From: JAOUGY01 sp050329955 | Lineage (GTDB): Bacteria > Actinomycetota > Acidimicrobiia > Spongiisociales > ZC4RG35 | Assembly: GCA_050329955.1 (NCBI GenBank) | Contig: JBHJOH010000257.1 | Location: 1 to 37,296, forward strand | Reading direction: 5' to 3' | Length of the DNA stretch: 37,296 nucleotides | In this document: piece after piece, positions 24,075 to 31,615 of the stretch | How the letters are laid out: each line of letters starts with the position of its first letter | How positions within the stretch are numbered: position 1 is the first letter of the stretch | The notes under the pieces: model-generated | What the model was told of the DNA's origin: nothing | Database searches by the model: none | What the model saw: the letters and a program-made list of their open reading frames with translations, nothing else | Program-made: the position numbers and the translations under genes

Positions 24075-24497
24075 ATGGAGCTGAGGCCGTTGCTCTCGTT
24101 GGAGAGAGACGTGCAGTCGATGTTCGATCGCATGTTCGGTCGTGAGCTGGCTGCGATCCCGTTCCGGCCCACGGTCGATGTGGTGACCGAGGATGACGCT
24201 CTGGTCGCCACCTTCGAGATCCCGGGCATCGTGCCCGGGGAGGACGTGGAGATCCTGGTCGAGGACGAAGTCCTCGTCGTCAAGGGCGAGAAGAGCGTCG
24301 AGACGAAGACCGACGAGAAGAATCGCCACATCGTCGAGCGTCGCTACGGCTCGTTCGAACGGCACATCCCTCTGCCCGAGGGCGCCGAGGTCGAGGCGAT
24401 CACCGCCTCGTACGACAAGGGCATCCTGACCGTCCGGGTCCCGGTTCATGCCGTGGAGCCGTCGGCCCGGAAGAAGATCCCGGTCTCGACCGGGTGA
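24075..24497 (+). CDS. Small heat-shock protein (Hsp20/alpha-crystallin family)
   Basis: The 140-residue chaperone has a strong ribosome-binding site (AAAGGAGG, 24063-24070) that fixes the ATG at 24075. The alpha-crystallin domain runs from about residue 30 to 130: RPTVDVVTEDDALVATFEIP, VEDEVLVVKGEK, RRYGSFERHIPLPEGA and YDKGILTVRVPV. The short N-terminal arm (RDVQSMFDRMF) is typical of bacterial Hsp20. It should hold unfolding proteins under stress. A rho-independent-type hairpin follows and a universal stress protein gene lies downstream in the same direction, consistent with a small stress module. Confidence 0.92.
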   Translation: MELRPLLSLERDVQSMFDRMFGRELAAIPFRPTVDVVTEDDALVATFEIPGIVPGEDVEILVEDEVLVVKGEKSVETKTDEKNRHIVERRYGSFERHIPLPEGAEVEAITASYDKGILTVRVPVHAVEPSARKKIPVSTG

Positions 24498-24502
24498 GGG
24501 GG

Positions 24503-24534
24503 CGAGGCGGGGGCGCCGAATCGTCCCCGCCTCG
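24503..24534 (+). terminator. Hairpin after the Hsp20 gene
   Basis: CGAGGCGGGG at 24503-24512 pairs with CCCCGCCTCG at 24525-24534 around a 12-base loop, 6 bases after the stop. A short TCGTTC tail follows. A likely -10 (TACAGT) for the UspA gene follows at about 24546. Confidence 0.6.
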
Positions 24535-24577
24535 TCGTTCGCGCTCTACAGTCGGGACAAGTCGATAGGAGGACAGC

Positions 24578-24982
24578 GTGAAGATCGTCGTCGGTTTCAT
24601 CGATACGCCTGAAGGCCATGCCGCAGTCGACGTGGCCGTTGCCGAAGCGCAGCTGAGAGGTGGGAGTCTCGTGGTGGTGCATTCGATGCACGGGGGGAGC
24701 AGGGAGACCGGGGATGAGTACATCGCCACCGCCGAAGCGTTCGAGGCGTTGTCGAACCGCCTCCGTAGCCAGGGCGTCGACTTCGAGACCCACGAGTTCG
24801 TGCGCGGCAACAGCCCCGCCGAGGACATCGTCGCCGCCGTCGAAGCCACCGGGGCCGGTCTGATCGTGATCGGTGTTCGCAAGCGCTCCACCACCGGCAA
24901 GATCCTGCTCGGGTCAAATGCCCTCGACATTTTGCATGACAGCCCGGTGCCGGTGCTGTGTGTGAAGGCACAGAACGGATGA
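24578..24982 (+). CDS. Universal stress protein (UspA family)
   Basis: The GTG at 24578 follows ATAGGAGGAC. The 134-residue single-domain protein begins MKIVVGFIDTPEGHAAVDVA and ends with the family's nucleotide-binding stretch: VIGVRKRSTTGKILLGSNAL, then ILHDSPVPVLCVK. The G-x2-G-x9-G-S type loop suggests ATP binding, although the first part reads GVRKRS where many members have GSRGRS. It lies after Hsp20 and within 4 kb of an antiporter that itself carries UspA-like domains. The role is probably stress survival or signalling; the partner is unknown. Confidence 0.9.
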   Translation: MKIVVGFIDTPEGHAAVDVAVAEAQLRGGSLVVVHSMHGGSRETGDEYIATAEAFEALSNRLRSQGVDFETHEFVRGNSPAEDIVAAVEATGAGLIVIGVRKRSTTGKILLGSNALDILHDSPVPVLCVKAQNG

Positions 24983-25038
24983 ACCAGTGAGTGGTCGGGG
25001 GCCGACACGGTCGGCCCTCGACTCCATCAGGTTCGACA

Positions 25039-25851
25039 ATGGCCGAGTTCATGACACTTCCCGAGGCCGTGGCGGCCACCGTCGCCGACGGTCAGACCGT
25101 GGCACTCGAGGGGTTCACCCATCTCATACCGTTTGCGGCCGGCCACGAGATCATCCGGCAGGGCCGTACCGGTCTCACGCTCATCCGGATGACGCCGGAT
25201 GTGATCTACGACCAGATGATCGGGATGGGCTGTGCGTCCTCTCTGGTCTTCTCGTGGGGTGGGAACCCCGGGGTGGGTGCGCTCCACCGCATGCGCGACG
25301 CCCTCGCCAATGGTTGGCCGATGCCGCTTGGGATCGTCGAGCACGGTCATGCCGCCATGGCGCACGCCTGGGCGGCGGGGGCGTCGGGTTTGCCGCTGGC
25401 GGTGTTCCGCGGGTACCTGGGGTCGGATGTGGGGCTGGTCAACCCGTCGGTCAAGTGGATCGAGTGCCCGTTCACTGGTGAGCGGTTGGCGGCGGTACCG
25501 GCCCATCGCCCCGATGTCGGCATCGTCCACGCCCAGCGTGCCGACCGGCGCAGCAACGTGCTGTTCGAAGGCATCGTGGGCGTGCAGAAAGAGGTGGTGC
25601 TGGCCTCTCAGGTCTCGGTGGTGACGGTAGAGGAGGTGGTCGACGATCTGGACGCTCCCAGCCCGAACAGCGTGGTGGTCCCGGGATGGGCGGTAGATGT
25701 GATCGCAGTGGTACCCGGCGGTGCCCGCCCCTCCTACGCCCACGGGTACTACGAACGCGACAACACCTTCTACCTCGCCTGGGACACGATCTCGCGTGAT
25801 CGGGAAGGGTTTTCGGCCTGGATGGCAGAGCACGTGCTGGGTGCCCAGTGA
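25039..25851 (+). CDS. Family I CoA-transferase, alpha subunit (GctA/IpdA-like)
   Basis: The 270-residue subunit starts MAEFMTLPEAVAATVADGQT, with the ATG at 25039 chosen because upstream codons are not conserved-looking; the next ATG (25051) is an alternative. EGFTHLIPFAAGHEIIRQG, LTLIRMTPDVIYDQMIGMG and FSWGGNPGVGALHRM are typical of an actinobacterial group annotated as CoA-transferase subunit A or glutaconate CoA-transferase-like. The stop overlaps the beta-subunit start by 4 bases. The pair should transfer CoA to a carboxylic acid, perhaps a dicarboxylate or a ring-cleavage product. The acceptor cannot be told from sequence. Confidence 0.82.
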   Translation: MAEFMTLPEAVAATVADGQTVALEGFTHLIPFAAGHEIIRQGRTGLTLIRMTPDVIYDQMIGMGCASSLVFSWGGNPGVGALHRMRDALANGWPMPLGIVEHGHAAMAHAWAAGASGLPLAVFRGYLGSDVGLVNPSVKWIECPFTGERLAAVPAHRPDVGIVHAQRADRRSNVLFEGIVGVQKEVVLASQVSVVTVEEVVDDLDAPSPNSVVVPGWAVDVIAVVPGGARPSYAHGYYERDNTFYLAWDTISRDREGFSAWMAEHVLGAQ

Positions 25852-26612
25852 GCGATTACACCGCGACGGAGATGATGACGATCGCCGCCGCCCGTGCCCT
25901 GCGCGACGACGACGTGTGCTTCGTGGGAATCGGGGCGCCTTCGGCGGCCTGCAACCTGGCTCGGCTGACCCACGCGCCGAACATCACCCTCATCTACGAG
26001 TCGGGCCCACTGGGTGCGGCACCGAGTGTGCTGCCGCTGTCGGTGGGGGACGGCGAGCTGTCGGCCTCGGCGGTGGTGACGGTTCCCGTTCCCGAGATGT
26101 TCGCCTACTGGCTGCAGGGTGGGCGGATCTCGTTGGGATTCCTGGGTGCCGCCCAACTCGACCGTTTCGCCAACATCAACACGACTGTGATCGGTGATTA
26201 CGCCAATCCCACTGTTCGCCTACCCGGAGCCGGCGGGGCACCCGAGATCGCCAACGCCTGCGGTCGGGTGTTCGTGATCATGAAGCACACCCCCCGGGGC
26301 CTGGTCGAGCGGGTTGACTTCGTCACCTCCCTCGGCTTCGGCAGGACCGGGCGGGAACGGGCCCAACTCGGCATCACCACGGCCGGGCCGGTGCTGGTGG
26401 TGACCGACCTGTGCCTTCTCGAACCGGACGAGGACAACGAGCTGATCGTCACCTCCCTTCACCCGGGTGTGTCCCGAGCCGATATCGCCGCCGCCACCGG
26501 TTGGGAGATCCGATTCGCCGACGATGTCGGTCAGACCCTGGCGCCGAGCCATGCCGAGCTGGAGTCGCTCCGTGACCTTCACCGCCGCACCGCTACCGCC
26601 CACACTTCCTGA
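25848..26612 (+). CDS. Family I CoA-transferase, beta subunit
   Basis: The 254-residue partner of the preceding gene has a GTG start inside its stop region. LIYESGPLGAAPSVLP holds the expected catalytic glutamate E51 in the ESG motif that forms the glutamyl-CoA intermediate. Retention of this residue favours true CoA transfer over the hydrolase variants in the family. LGAAQLDRFANINTTVIGDY, VRLPGAGGAPEIANAC and FVIMKHTPR follow, as in glutaconate and 3-oxoacid CoA-transferase beta chains. It ends 34 bases before the convergent antiporter gene; no strong terminator is visible between them. Confidence 0.85.
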   Translation: MSDYTATEMMTIAAARALRDDDVCFVGIGAPSAACNLARLTHAPNITLIYESGPLGAAPSVLPLSVGDGELSASAVVTVPVPEMFAYWLQGGRISLGFLGAAQLDRFANINTTVIGDYANPTVRLPGAGGAPEIANACGRVFVIMKHTPRGLVERVDFVTSLGFGRTGRERAQLGITTAGPVLVVTDLCLLEPDEDNELIVTSLHPGVSRADIAAATGWEIRFADDVGQTLAPSHAELESLRDLHRRTATAHTS

Positions 26613-26646
26613 CAATCCTGAAGACGCGGCGGTCGGTCGACGGTGG

Positions 26647-28755
26647 TCAGGCGTTGATGATCACCACCGGGCAGGGGGCGTTGCGAGCCAGGAACTCGAC
26701 ACGTGGCCCAAGGTGGAGTCGGGTGCTCCCGGCCCGCACGCTGGTTCCGAGGATGAGCAGGTCGGCTCCGGCGGCCTCGACCGCCGCGAGGATCCCGGTT
26801 TCGACGTCGACCGCCTCGCGCACCTCGGTCACGATGGTCTGCTGCAGTCGGGTCGCCACCGCCCTGAGCTCGCTGGTGATGTCCACCGCCAGGCCGGGCC
26901 GCGACAGCACGGCCCCGGTCGTGACGATGTGGACTCCGGTCACCAGATCCTCGGGTCGGGCCAGCACCAGCGCCAGATCGGTGGCCCGTTTGGAGCTCAG
27001 CGTTCCGTTGGTCGGGACCAGAATTCGACTGGGACGCCAGTCGTCGGCGACGGCACCGCCCCGCACCACGATGGTGGGTATCGGCGACAGTTTCACCAAA
27101 TCGTCGATCACTGTCCCGAACAGTGAGTCGCCGGCCGCACTCATGGCGGGTGTGCCGATCATCATCAGGCCGTAGTCGCGTTGCGCCTCTCCCAGGATCG
27201 CTTGCACCGGATCGGTGCCGGCGATGACCCTCGTCGAAACCGGGCTGTCGAACAGGACCCTGATTCGGTTGAGGTACTGGGTGGCCAACTCGGGTGTTCC
27301 GGTCTCGGCCACTGCGAGGATCGTGGCAGATGCGCCGTGTACCTCGGCGAGCCGATCCGAGATGACGGACTGGATGGTCTGGGCCCCGGCGAGTTCGCTC
27401 CTCGGCCGAACCGGGATCAAGGTACGGCGCACTCCACCTGTGAACATGCCGCGTAGAGCGTCTTGTTTGTCCAGCCGTTGCTCCTCCTCGACGCCCGGCT
27501 GGATCCTCGCGAGGCAGAATCGCAGCGCTACGGGTGCCATCAGCGATGTGGTTACCGCCATCACCACGATCATCGAGAACATCTCGAGACTGAGAATGCC
27601 GAGCGAGAGTCCGATCGAGGCGATGATGATCTCCAGTGCCCCACGGGCATTGAGCCCTGATCCGTATGCCAGGGCGGACCAATGATCCTGCCGCGAAAAA
27701 ATGCGGGCACCCAGGTAGGCGCCGGTGACCTTTCCGAATGTCGCCACGGCGATCACGAGGAGCGTGATGGCGAGCAGGCGCGGTTCGAGGAGGGTGGAGA
27801 TGTCGACCTTGAGGCCGGCGACCGCGAAGAAGATGGGAGCGAAGACACCCATCGCCATGCTTTCGACCTTGTGGACCACGTCGGCGGGAAGGCGCGGCAA
27901 TCTTCCGAAGAGGATGCCGATGGCGAAGGCGCCGATCACGGCTTCGAGATGCAGCGCCTGGGAGAACGCTCCCCAGCCGAACGCGAGCACGATCACCAGG
28001 GTCAGAACCATGTCCTGGCCCTCGAAACGGTCCTGCACGAAGGCCAGCGAGCGGGTGACGAGCCATCGGCCGACGGTGGCGGTTGCCACGACAAAGACGA
28101 CGACCAGGATCACCGTCTCGAACACGACTGCGCCGGTCAAGGTGCCGGCCGCCGCCAGCGCTGTCACCAAACCGAGCAAGGTCCAGCCGGTGATGTCGTC
28201 GAGCATGGCGGAGGCAAGCATCGTTTGGCCGATTTCTCGACGCATTACGTCGAGGTCCATGAGGACCTTGGCGAGCACCGGAATGGCGGCGATGGCAAGG
28301 GCGGTGGCAATGAAGAGGGCGAACAAGGCTCGTTGTGATGGGTCTACCAACAGATCGTCGGGGAGCGCCATGCCGAGGAACCAGCCGCTGACGAACGTGA
28401 CCGAGAGCCCACCGGCGGAGACGCCGAGGGCCACGCCCATGCGTCGTCGAATGAGGCCGAGGTCGGTCTCGAATCCGGTGACGATGAGGAGCAGGGTCAC
28501 GCCGATCAGGCCGATGACCTCAAGCAGATGGCCCTGGACCGGAGTCTGGGGGATGATCCAGCGACCGGCAGCGGGTACGAGGCCCGACAGCAGTGAAGGG
28601 CCGAGGACGACACCGGCTAGGATTTCTCCCACCACCGATGGCTGTCCCAGCCTTTGCGCGAGTGTTCCTAGGAGCCGGGCCGTGGCCAGCAAGAGCGCGA
28701 CCTGAAACACCAGTTGCAGGACATCGTCATGTGAGGCGGCGCCAAACGTCTCCAT
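26647..28755 (-). CDS. CPA2-family cation:proton antiporter fused to two UspA-like domains
   Basis: The product has 702 residues. The ATG at 28755 follows GGAAGGAGAT. Residues 1 to about 410 form a 12-13-helix Na+/H+ or K+/H+ exchanger: VGEILAGVVLGPSLL, LLLIVTGFETDL, the paired-aspartate motif SAMLDDITGW that carries the ion-binding site, and YGSGLNARGALEIIIASIGL. Residues about 440-702 form two UspA-like cytosolic domains; the second ends DLLILGTSVRAGSTRLHLGP and CPVVIINA. Such tails often sense nucleotides. A c-di-AMP (ydaO) riboswitch lies in its leader, which ties expression to the second messenger that controls potassium and osmotic balance. Confidence 0.88.
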   Translation of the reverse strand: METFGAASHDDVLQLVFQVALLLATARLLGTLAQRLGQPSVVGEILAGVVLGPSLLSGLVPAAGRWIIPQTPVQGHLLEVIGLIGVTLLLIVTGFETDLGLIRRRMGVALGVSAGGLSVTFVSGWFLGMALPDDLLVDPSQRALFALFIATALAIAAIPVLAKVLMDLDVMRREIGQTMLASAMLDDITGWTLLGLVTALAAAGTLTGAVVFETVILVVVFVVATATVGRWLVTRSLAFVQDRFEGQDMVLTLVIVLAFGWGAFSQALHLEAVIGAFAIGILFGRLPRLPADVVHKVESMAMGVFAPIFFAVAGLKVDISTLLEPRLLAITLLVIAVATFGKVTGAYLGARIFSRQDHWSALAYGSGLNARGALEIIIASIGLSLGILSLEMFSMIVVMAVTTSLMAPVALRFCLARIQPGVEEEQRLDKQDALRGMFTGGVRRTLIPVRPRSELAGAQTIQSVISDRLAEVHGASATILAVAETGTPELATQYLNRIRVLFDSPVSTRVIAGTDPVQAILGEAQRDYGLMMIGTPAMSAAGDSLFGTVIDDLVKLSPIPTIVVRGGAVADDWRPSRILVPTNGTLSSKRATDLALVLARPEDLVTGVHIVTTGAVLSRPGLAVDITSELRAVATRLQQTIVTEVREAVDVETGILAAVEAAGADLLILGTSVRAGSTRLHLGPRVEFLARNAPCPVVIINA

Positions 28756-28777
28756 TGCGGAATATCTCCTTCCTCTG

Positions 28778-28905
28778 TCGCCTTGGGAGTTAGCTGACGG
28801 GCTCGGGCTGGAAGGTGCCCTACCCGGCCTGAGCCGGGATTCGCCCCATCGGGGTTGACCGAGTTGGTTCCCCCCACCCGGCGCCGTGCCGGGTTCGGCG
28901 GTGGA
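28778..28905 (-). ncRNA. ydaO/yuaA c-di-AMP riboswitch in the antiporter leader
   Basis: On the minus strand the leader contains the conserved blocks of this aptamer in the right order: CGCCGAACCC, GGTGGGGGGAACCA, ATGGGGCGAATCCC, TAGGGCACCTTCC, GAGCCCGTCAGCTAACTC and the closing AAGGCGACAG, which pairs with the first block to form P1. The AUG lies about 22 bases after the aptamer, leaving the ribosome-binding site close to the closing helix. In known cases ligand binding lowers expression of potassium transport and cell-wall genes. The gene class downstream fits that regulon. Confidence 0.88.
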
Positions 28906-28950
28906 GCCGGCAGATTACCAGTACCCGGGGTCAGACCGTTAGGCGAGCTT

Positions 28951-28983
28951 CGAGCGACGAGCGACGAGCGACGAGCCACGAGA
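28951..28983. repeat. 7-bp tandem repeat, unit CGAGCGA
   Basis: About four and a half units of CGAGCGA, the last with one change (CGAGCCA), lie directly beside the 8-bp repeat tract upstream of yjjI. Confidence 0.75.
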
Positions 28984-28988
28984 TGCTC

Positions 28989-29036
28989 GTTGACCTGTTG
29001 ACCTGTTGACCTGTTGACCTGTTGACCTGTTGACCT
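28989..29036. repeat. 8-bp tandem repeat, six perfect units of GTTGACCT
   Basis: Six identical units run without a break, ending 87 bases before the yjjI start codon. Each unit contains TTGACC, close to a -35 hexamer. The unit length is not a multiple of three and the tract is perfect, so copy number could change by slippage. The same word recurs after yjjW at 31543-31603. Confidence 0.9.
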
Positions 29037-29123
29037 GTCGGGCTGGGGGATCGGGACCTGTGACCCTGGGGCGGGGAGGTGCGGCGACCCAAGCTGATGG
29101 TCCACCGACCACGAGGAACCGGC

Positions 29124-30653
29124 ATGGATCAGCTCGGCAGTGCCGCCCGCGGCATCGTCACCTCAGGCAGGCTCGGCTACCGCCAGCGTCTGGTGCAGTT
29201 GGCGATGCTGGCAGAGGACGCCATCGACTATCCCAAGCTGTCCGCTACAGCCGAAGACGCCCTCGTGTCCGGGTTGATCTCGGACCTCCACGAGGGTCAT
29301 GCCCCCTACCGGCCGCGTTATGTCCTTCCCGACTACGCAGTGGCGCTTCGGAACGGTTCCGAGTATCTCGAGCTCGACTCGCCCACCGATCTGGACGAGG
29401 CGATCGACTTCCTCCAGATCCTCTATCACCACGTCCCTTCCATCACGACGTACCCGGTGTACTTCGGTGACGTCGACAGCCTGCTGCTGCCGTTCCTCGA
29501 CGACGGGTGGAACGACGCCCGGCTCGACCGGGCGATCCGGAGGTTGTGGCGGTACCTCGACCGCACCATCCCCGACGCATTCGCCCACGCCAACATCGGA
29601 CCGGTCGACAACCGCATCGCCCGGTCGGTGCTGCGGGTGGATGCCGAGCTCGCCCAGGTGGTCCCCAACCTGACCCTGAAGTGGGACCCGGCCTCGAGTG
29701 GAGACGGGCTGGCCCTGGCCGCCGCCAGGTCGATCGCGCTGGTGAACAAGCCACACATCGCCAACCACCCGATGATCGCCGCCGATTTCCCCGAGGGGTA
29801 CGGGGTGGTGAGTTGCTACAACACCCTCCCGCTCGGCGGCGGAGCCCACACCCTGATCCGACTGAACCTGGCCGAGAGTGGCCGCCGGCACACCGGCGGC
29901 ATCGAGCGCTACCTCGGCGAGGTGCTCGCCGAACACGTTGAGCTGGCGTTCGAGGTGATCGAGGCCCGCATCCGTTTCCTGGTCGAGGAGGCCAGGTTCT
30001 ACGAGCACTCGTTTCTGGTGGGCGAAGGCCTCATCCATCCCGATCGATTCAGCGCCATGTTCGGGCTGTTCGGCGTTGCCGAGCTGGTGCAGCGCCTGAT
30101 GCCGGGGGCGCGGTACGGACACGACCCGGCGGCGGCCGAACTGGCCCATCGGGTGGTGGACAGGATCGCCGAGCTGGTCGCCGCACGGCACCTCCCGTAC
30201 TGCCGGAATGGGCGAGCCATGCTGCACGCCCAGTCGGGGATCAGCGACGACGTGGGCGTCACCGCCGGTGCCCGGGTCCCGATCGGCACCGAGCCGGAGT
30301 TGATCGATCACATCGAGACGGTGGCGCCGCATCATCGCCTCTTCGAGTCCGGGGTCAGCGACATCTTTGCCCTGGAAAGCTCAGTGCGGGCCAACCCCGA
30401 GGCGATCGTCGATCTCACCCGGGGTGCGTTCGCCCACGGGATGCGGGAGATGACCTTCAACGTGGAGGGATGTGACCTGGTTCGGGTCACCGGGTACATG
30501 GTGCGGCTGTCGGACATAGAAAAGCTCAGGACCGACGGTTCCCGCATCAACAGCACCGTGCTCGGTGCCGGGTCGGTCGAGAACTGGGGTCTACTCGGTC
30601 GTCTGCCACGGGTGGTCAGCACCGAGATCGATCCCTGGTTGGGTAGCCGGTGA
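29124..30653 (+). CDS. yjjI: YjjI-family glycyl radical enzyme
   Basis: The product has 509 residues, near the length of E. coli YjjI. The ATG at 29124 with upstream GAGGAA is preferred over a GTG at 29079. The glycyl-radical motif near the C-terminus reads CDLVRVTGYMVRLSDIEKL, with G457 as the predicted radical site. C231 in GYGVVSCYNTLPLGGG is the likely thiyl cysteine of the central barrel. The protein is much shorter than pyruvate formate-lyase (about 760 residues). YjjI proteins are anaerobic radical enzymes whose substrate is still undefined. The gene overlaps its activase by 4 bases and is therefore complete as a two-gene system. Oxygen cleaves such radicals, so it should be active only at low oxygen. 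Confidence 0.85.
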   Translation: MDQLGSAARGIVTSGRLGYRQRLVQLAMLAEDAIDYPKLSATAEDALVSGLISDLHEGHAPYRPRYVLPDYAVALRNGSEYLELDSPTDLDEAIDFLQILYHHVPSITTYPVYFGDVDSLLLPFLDDGWNDARLDRAIRRLWRYLDRTIPDAFAHANIGPVDNRIARSVLRVDAELAQVVPNLTLKWDPASSGDGLALAAARSIALVNKPHIANHPMIAADFPEGYGVVSCYNTLPLGGGAHTLIRLNLAESGRRHTGGIERYLGEVLAEHVELAFEVIEARIRFLVEEARFYEHSFLVGEGLIHPDRFSAMFGLFGVAELVQRLMPGARYGHDPAAAELAHRVVDRIAELVAARHLPYCRNGRAMLHAQSGISDDVGVTAGARVPIGTEPELIDHIETVAPHHRLFESGVSDIFALESSVRANPEAIVDLTRGAFAHGMREMTFNVEGCDLVRVTGYMVRLSDIEKLRTDGSRINSTVLGAGSVENWGLLGRLPRVVSTEIDPWLGSR

Positions 30654-31537
30654 ACGGCGCCACGCTCGTTCACCCGCTCGACCGCCCCCTCGGGGGCGCC
30701 TTTGAGGTGGCCGGAGTGGTGCGGTCCAGCATGGTCGACGGCCCCGGCAACCGGTATGTGCTGTTCCTGCAGGGATGCAACTTCGACTGCGCCGCCTGCC
30801 ACAATCCCTCGACCATCGGCCGCTGTGACGGGTGCGGGGTGTGTGTGGAGGTGTGCCCGCATGCGGCGCTCAGCATCCCGGTGGCAGGGTCGGTCGCGTT
30901 CGACGGGTCCTGTTGTGATCAGTGTGGTGACTGTCGCACCGGCTGCCCGCTCGACGCCGACCCCACCATCGCACTCATGTCGGTGGACGACGTGGTGGCC
31001 GACCTACGTCGGGTCTCCGCCTATCTGAACGGCATCACCGTGAGCGGCGGGGAGCCCACGCTGCAGTTGCCGTCTGTGACCGCCCTCTTCGCCCGGCTGC
31101 GGGCCGATCCGATCCTGTCCCGGCTCACCACGCTGGTCGACTCCAACGGCTCGCTCGCTGCGGCCGGGTGGCGTCGGCTGATCCCGGTGCTCGACGGTGC
31201 CATGGTCGACCTCAAGGCCGGCACCCCCGAACTGCATCGCCGACTCGCCCGCCACGAGCAGCTGCCGGTGATCGACTCGATGAGACTGTTGCGCCGTGCC
31301 CGCAAGCTCACCGAAGTGCGCCTGCTGGTGATCGAAGGCGTGACCGACACGCCGGAGGAGCTGGAGGCGTGGGCGTCGATCGTGGCCTCGGTCGACCCGG
31401 CGGTTCCGGTGCGGTTGATGGCGTTCCGACACACCGGAACCCGGCGTCGGGCCCGGGAGTGGCCCGAGACCTCGCCTGAAGCGCTCGCACGGGTGGCAAG
31501 CACGCTCCGCTCCCATGGGTTGAGCCGGGTGAGTTGA
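30650..31537 (+). CDS. yjjW: YjjW-family glycyl radical enzyme activase (radical SAM)
   Basis: The 295-residue radical SAM enzyme is expected to abstract a hydrogen from the YjjI glycine using S-adenosylmethionine. Residues 41-51 (QGCNFDCAACH) hold the Cx3Cx2C cluster ligands C43, C47 and C50. An inserted ferredoxin-like part follows with CDGCGVCVEVCP and CDQCGDCRTGCP, two further 4Fe-4S sites typical of activases of the benzylsuccinate/glycerol-dehydratase/YjjW kind. VSGGEPTLQ is the GGE motif that binds the SAM amino group. The GTG overlaps the yjjI stop. A repeat-rich hairpin after its stop separates it from the convergent TrpB2 gene. Confidence 0.88.
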   Translation: MNGATLVHPLDRPLGGAFEVAGVVRSSMVDGPGNRYVLFLQGCNFDCAACHNPSTIGRCDGCGVCVEVCPHAALSIPVAGSVAFDGSCCDQCGDCRTGCPLDADPTIALMSVDDVVADLRRVSAYLNGITVSGGEPTLQLPSVTALFARLRADPILSRLTTLVDSNGSLAAAGWRRLIPVLDGAMVDLKAGTPELHRRLARHEQLPVIDSMRLLRRARKLTEVRLLVIEGVTDTPEELEAWASIVASVDPAVPVRLMAFRHTGTRRRAREWPETSPEALARVASTLRSHGLSRVS

Positions 31538-31538
31538 A

Positions 31539-31603
31539 CAACAGGTCAACAGGTAAACAGGTTCCGGACTGGTTGACCTGTTGACCTGTCGACCTGTTGA
31601 CCC
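31539..31603. terminator. Repeat-built hairpin between convergent yjjW and TrpB2 genes
   Basis: Units AGGTCAAC and AGGTAAAC (31543-31558) face GTTGACCT units (31572-31603, two perfect and two with one mismatch) across a short spacer, so the region folds into a hairpin. The word is identical to the tandem repeat upstream of yjjI. Its position between convergent genes suggests a two-way terminator. Confidence 0.65.
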
Positions 31604-31615
31604 TGGTTTCGACGC

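Larger units (their letters stand above)
28756..29123. other. 368-base divergent region between the antiporter and yjjI genes
   Basis: The left part holds the antiporter ribosome-binding site and its c-di-AMP riboswitch. The right part holds two tandem-repeat tracts (28951-28983 and 28989-29036) and then the ribosome-binding site GAGGAA before the yjjI ATG. No gene was found in the region. Confidence 0.7.

Noticed and set aside
28951..29036. CRISPR array
   Set aside because: The repeat units are 7 and 8 bases with no spacers, and no cas gene is present.
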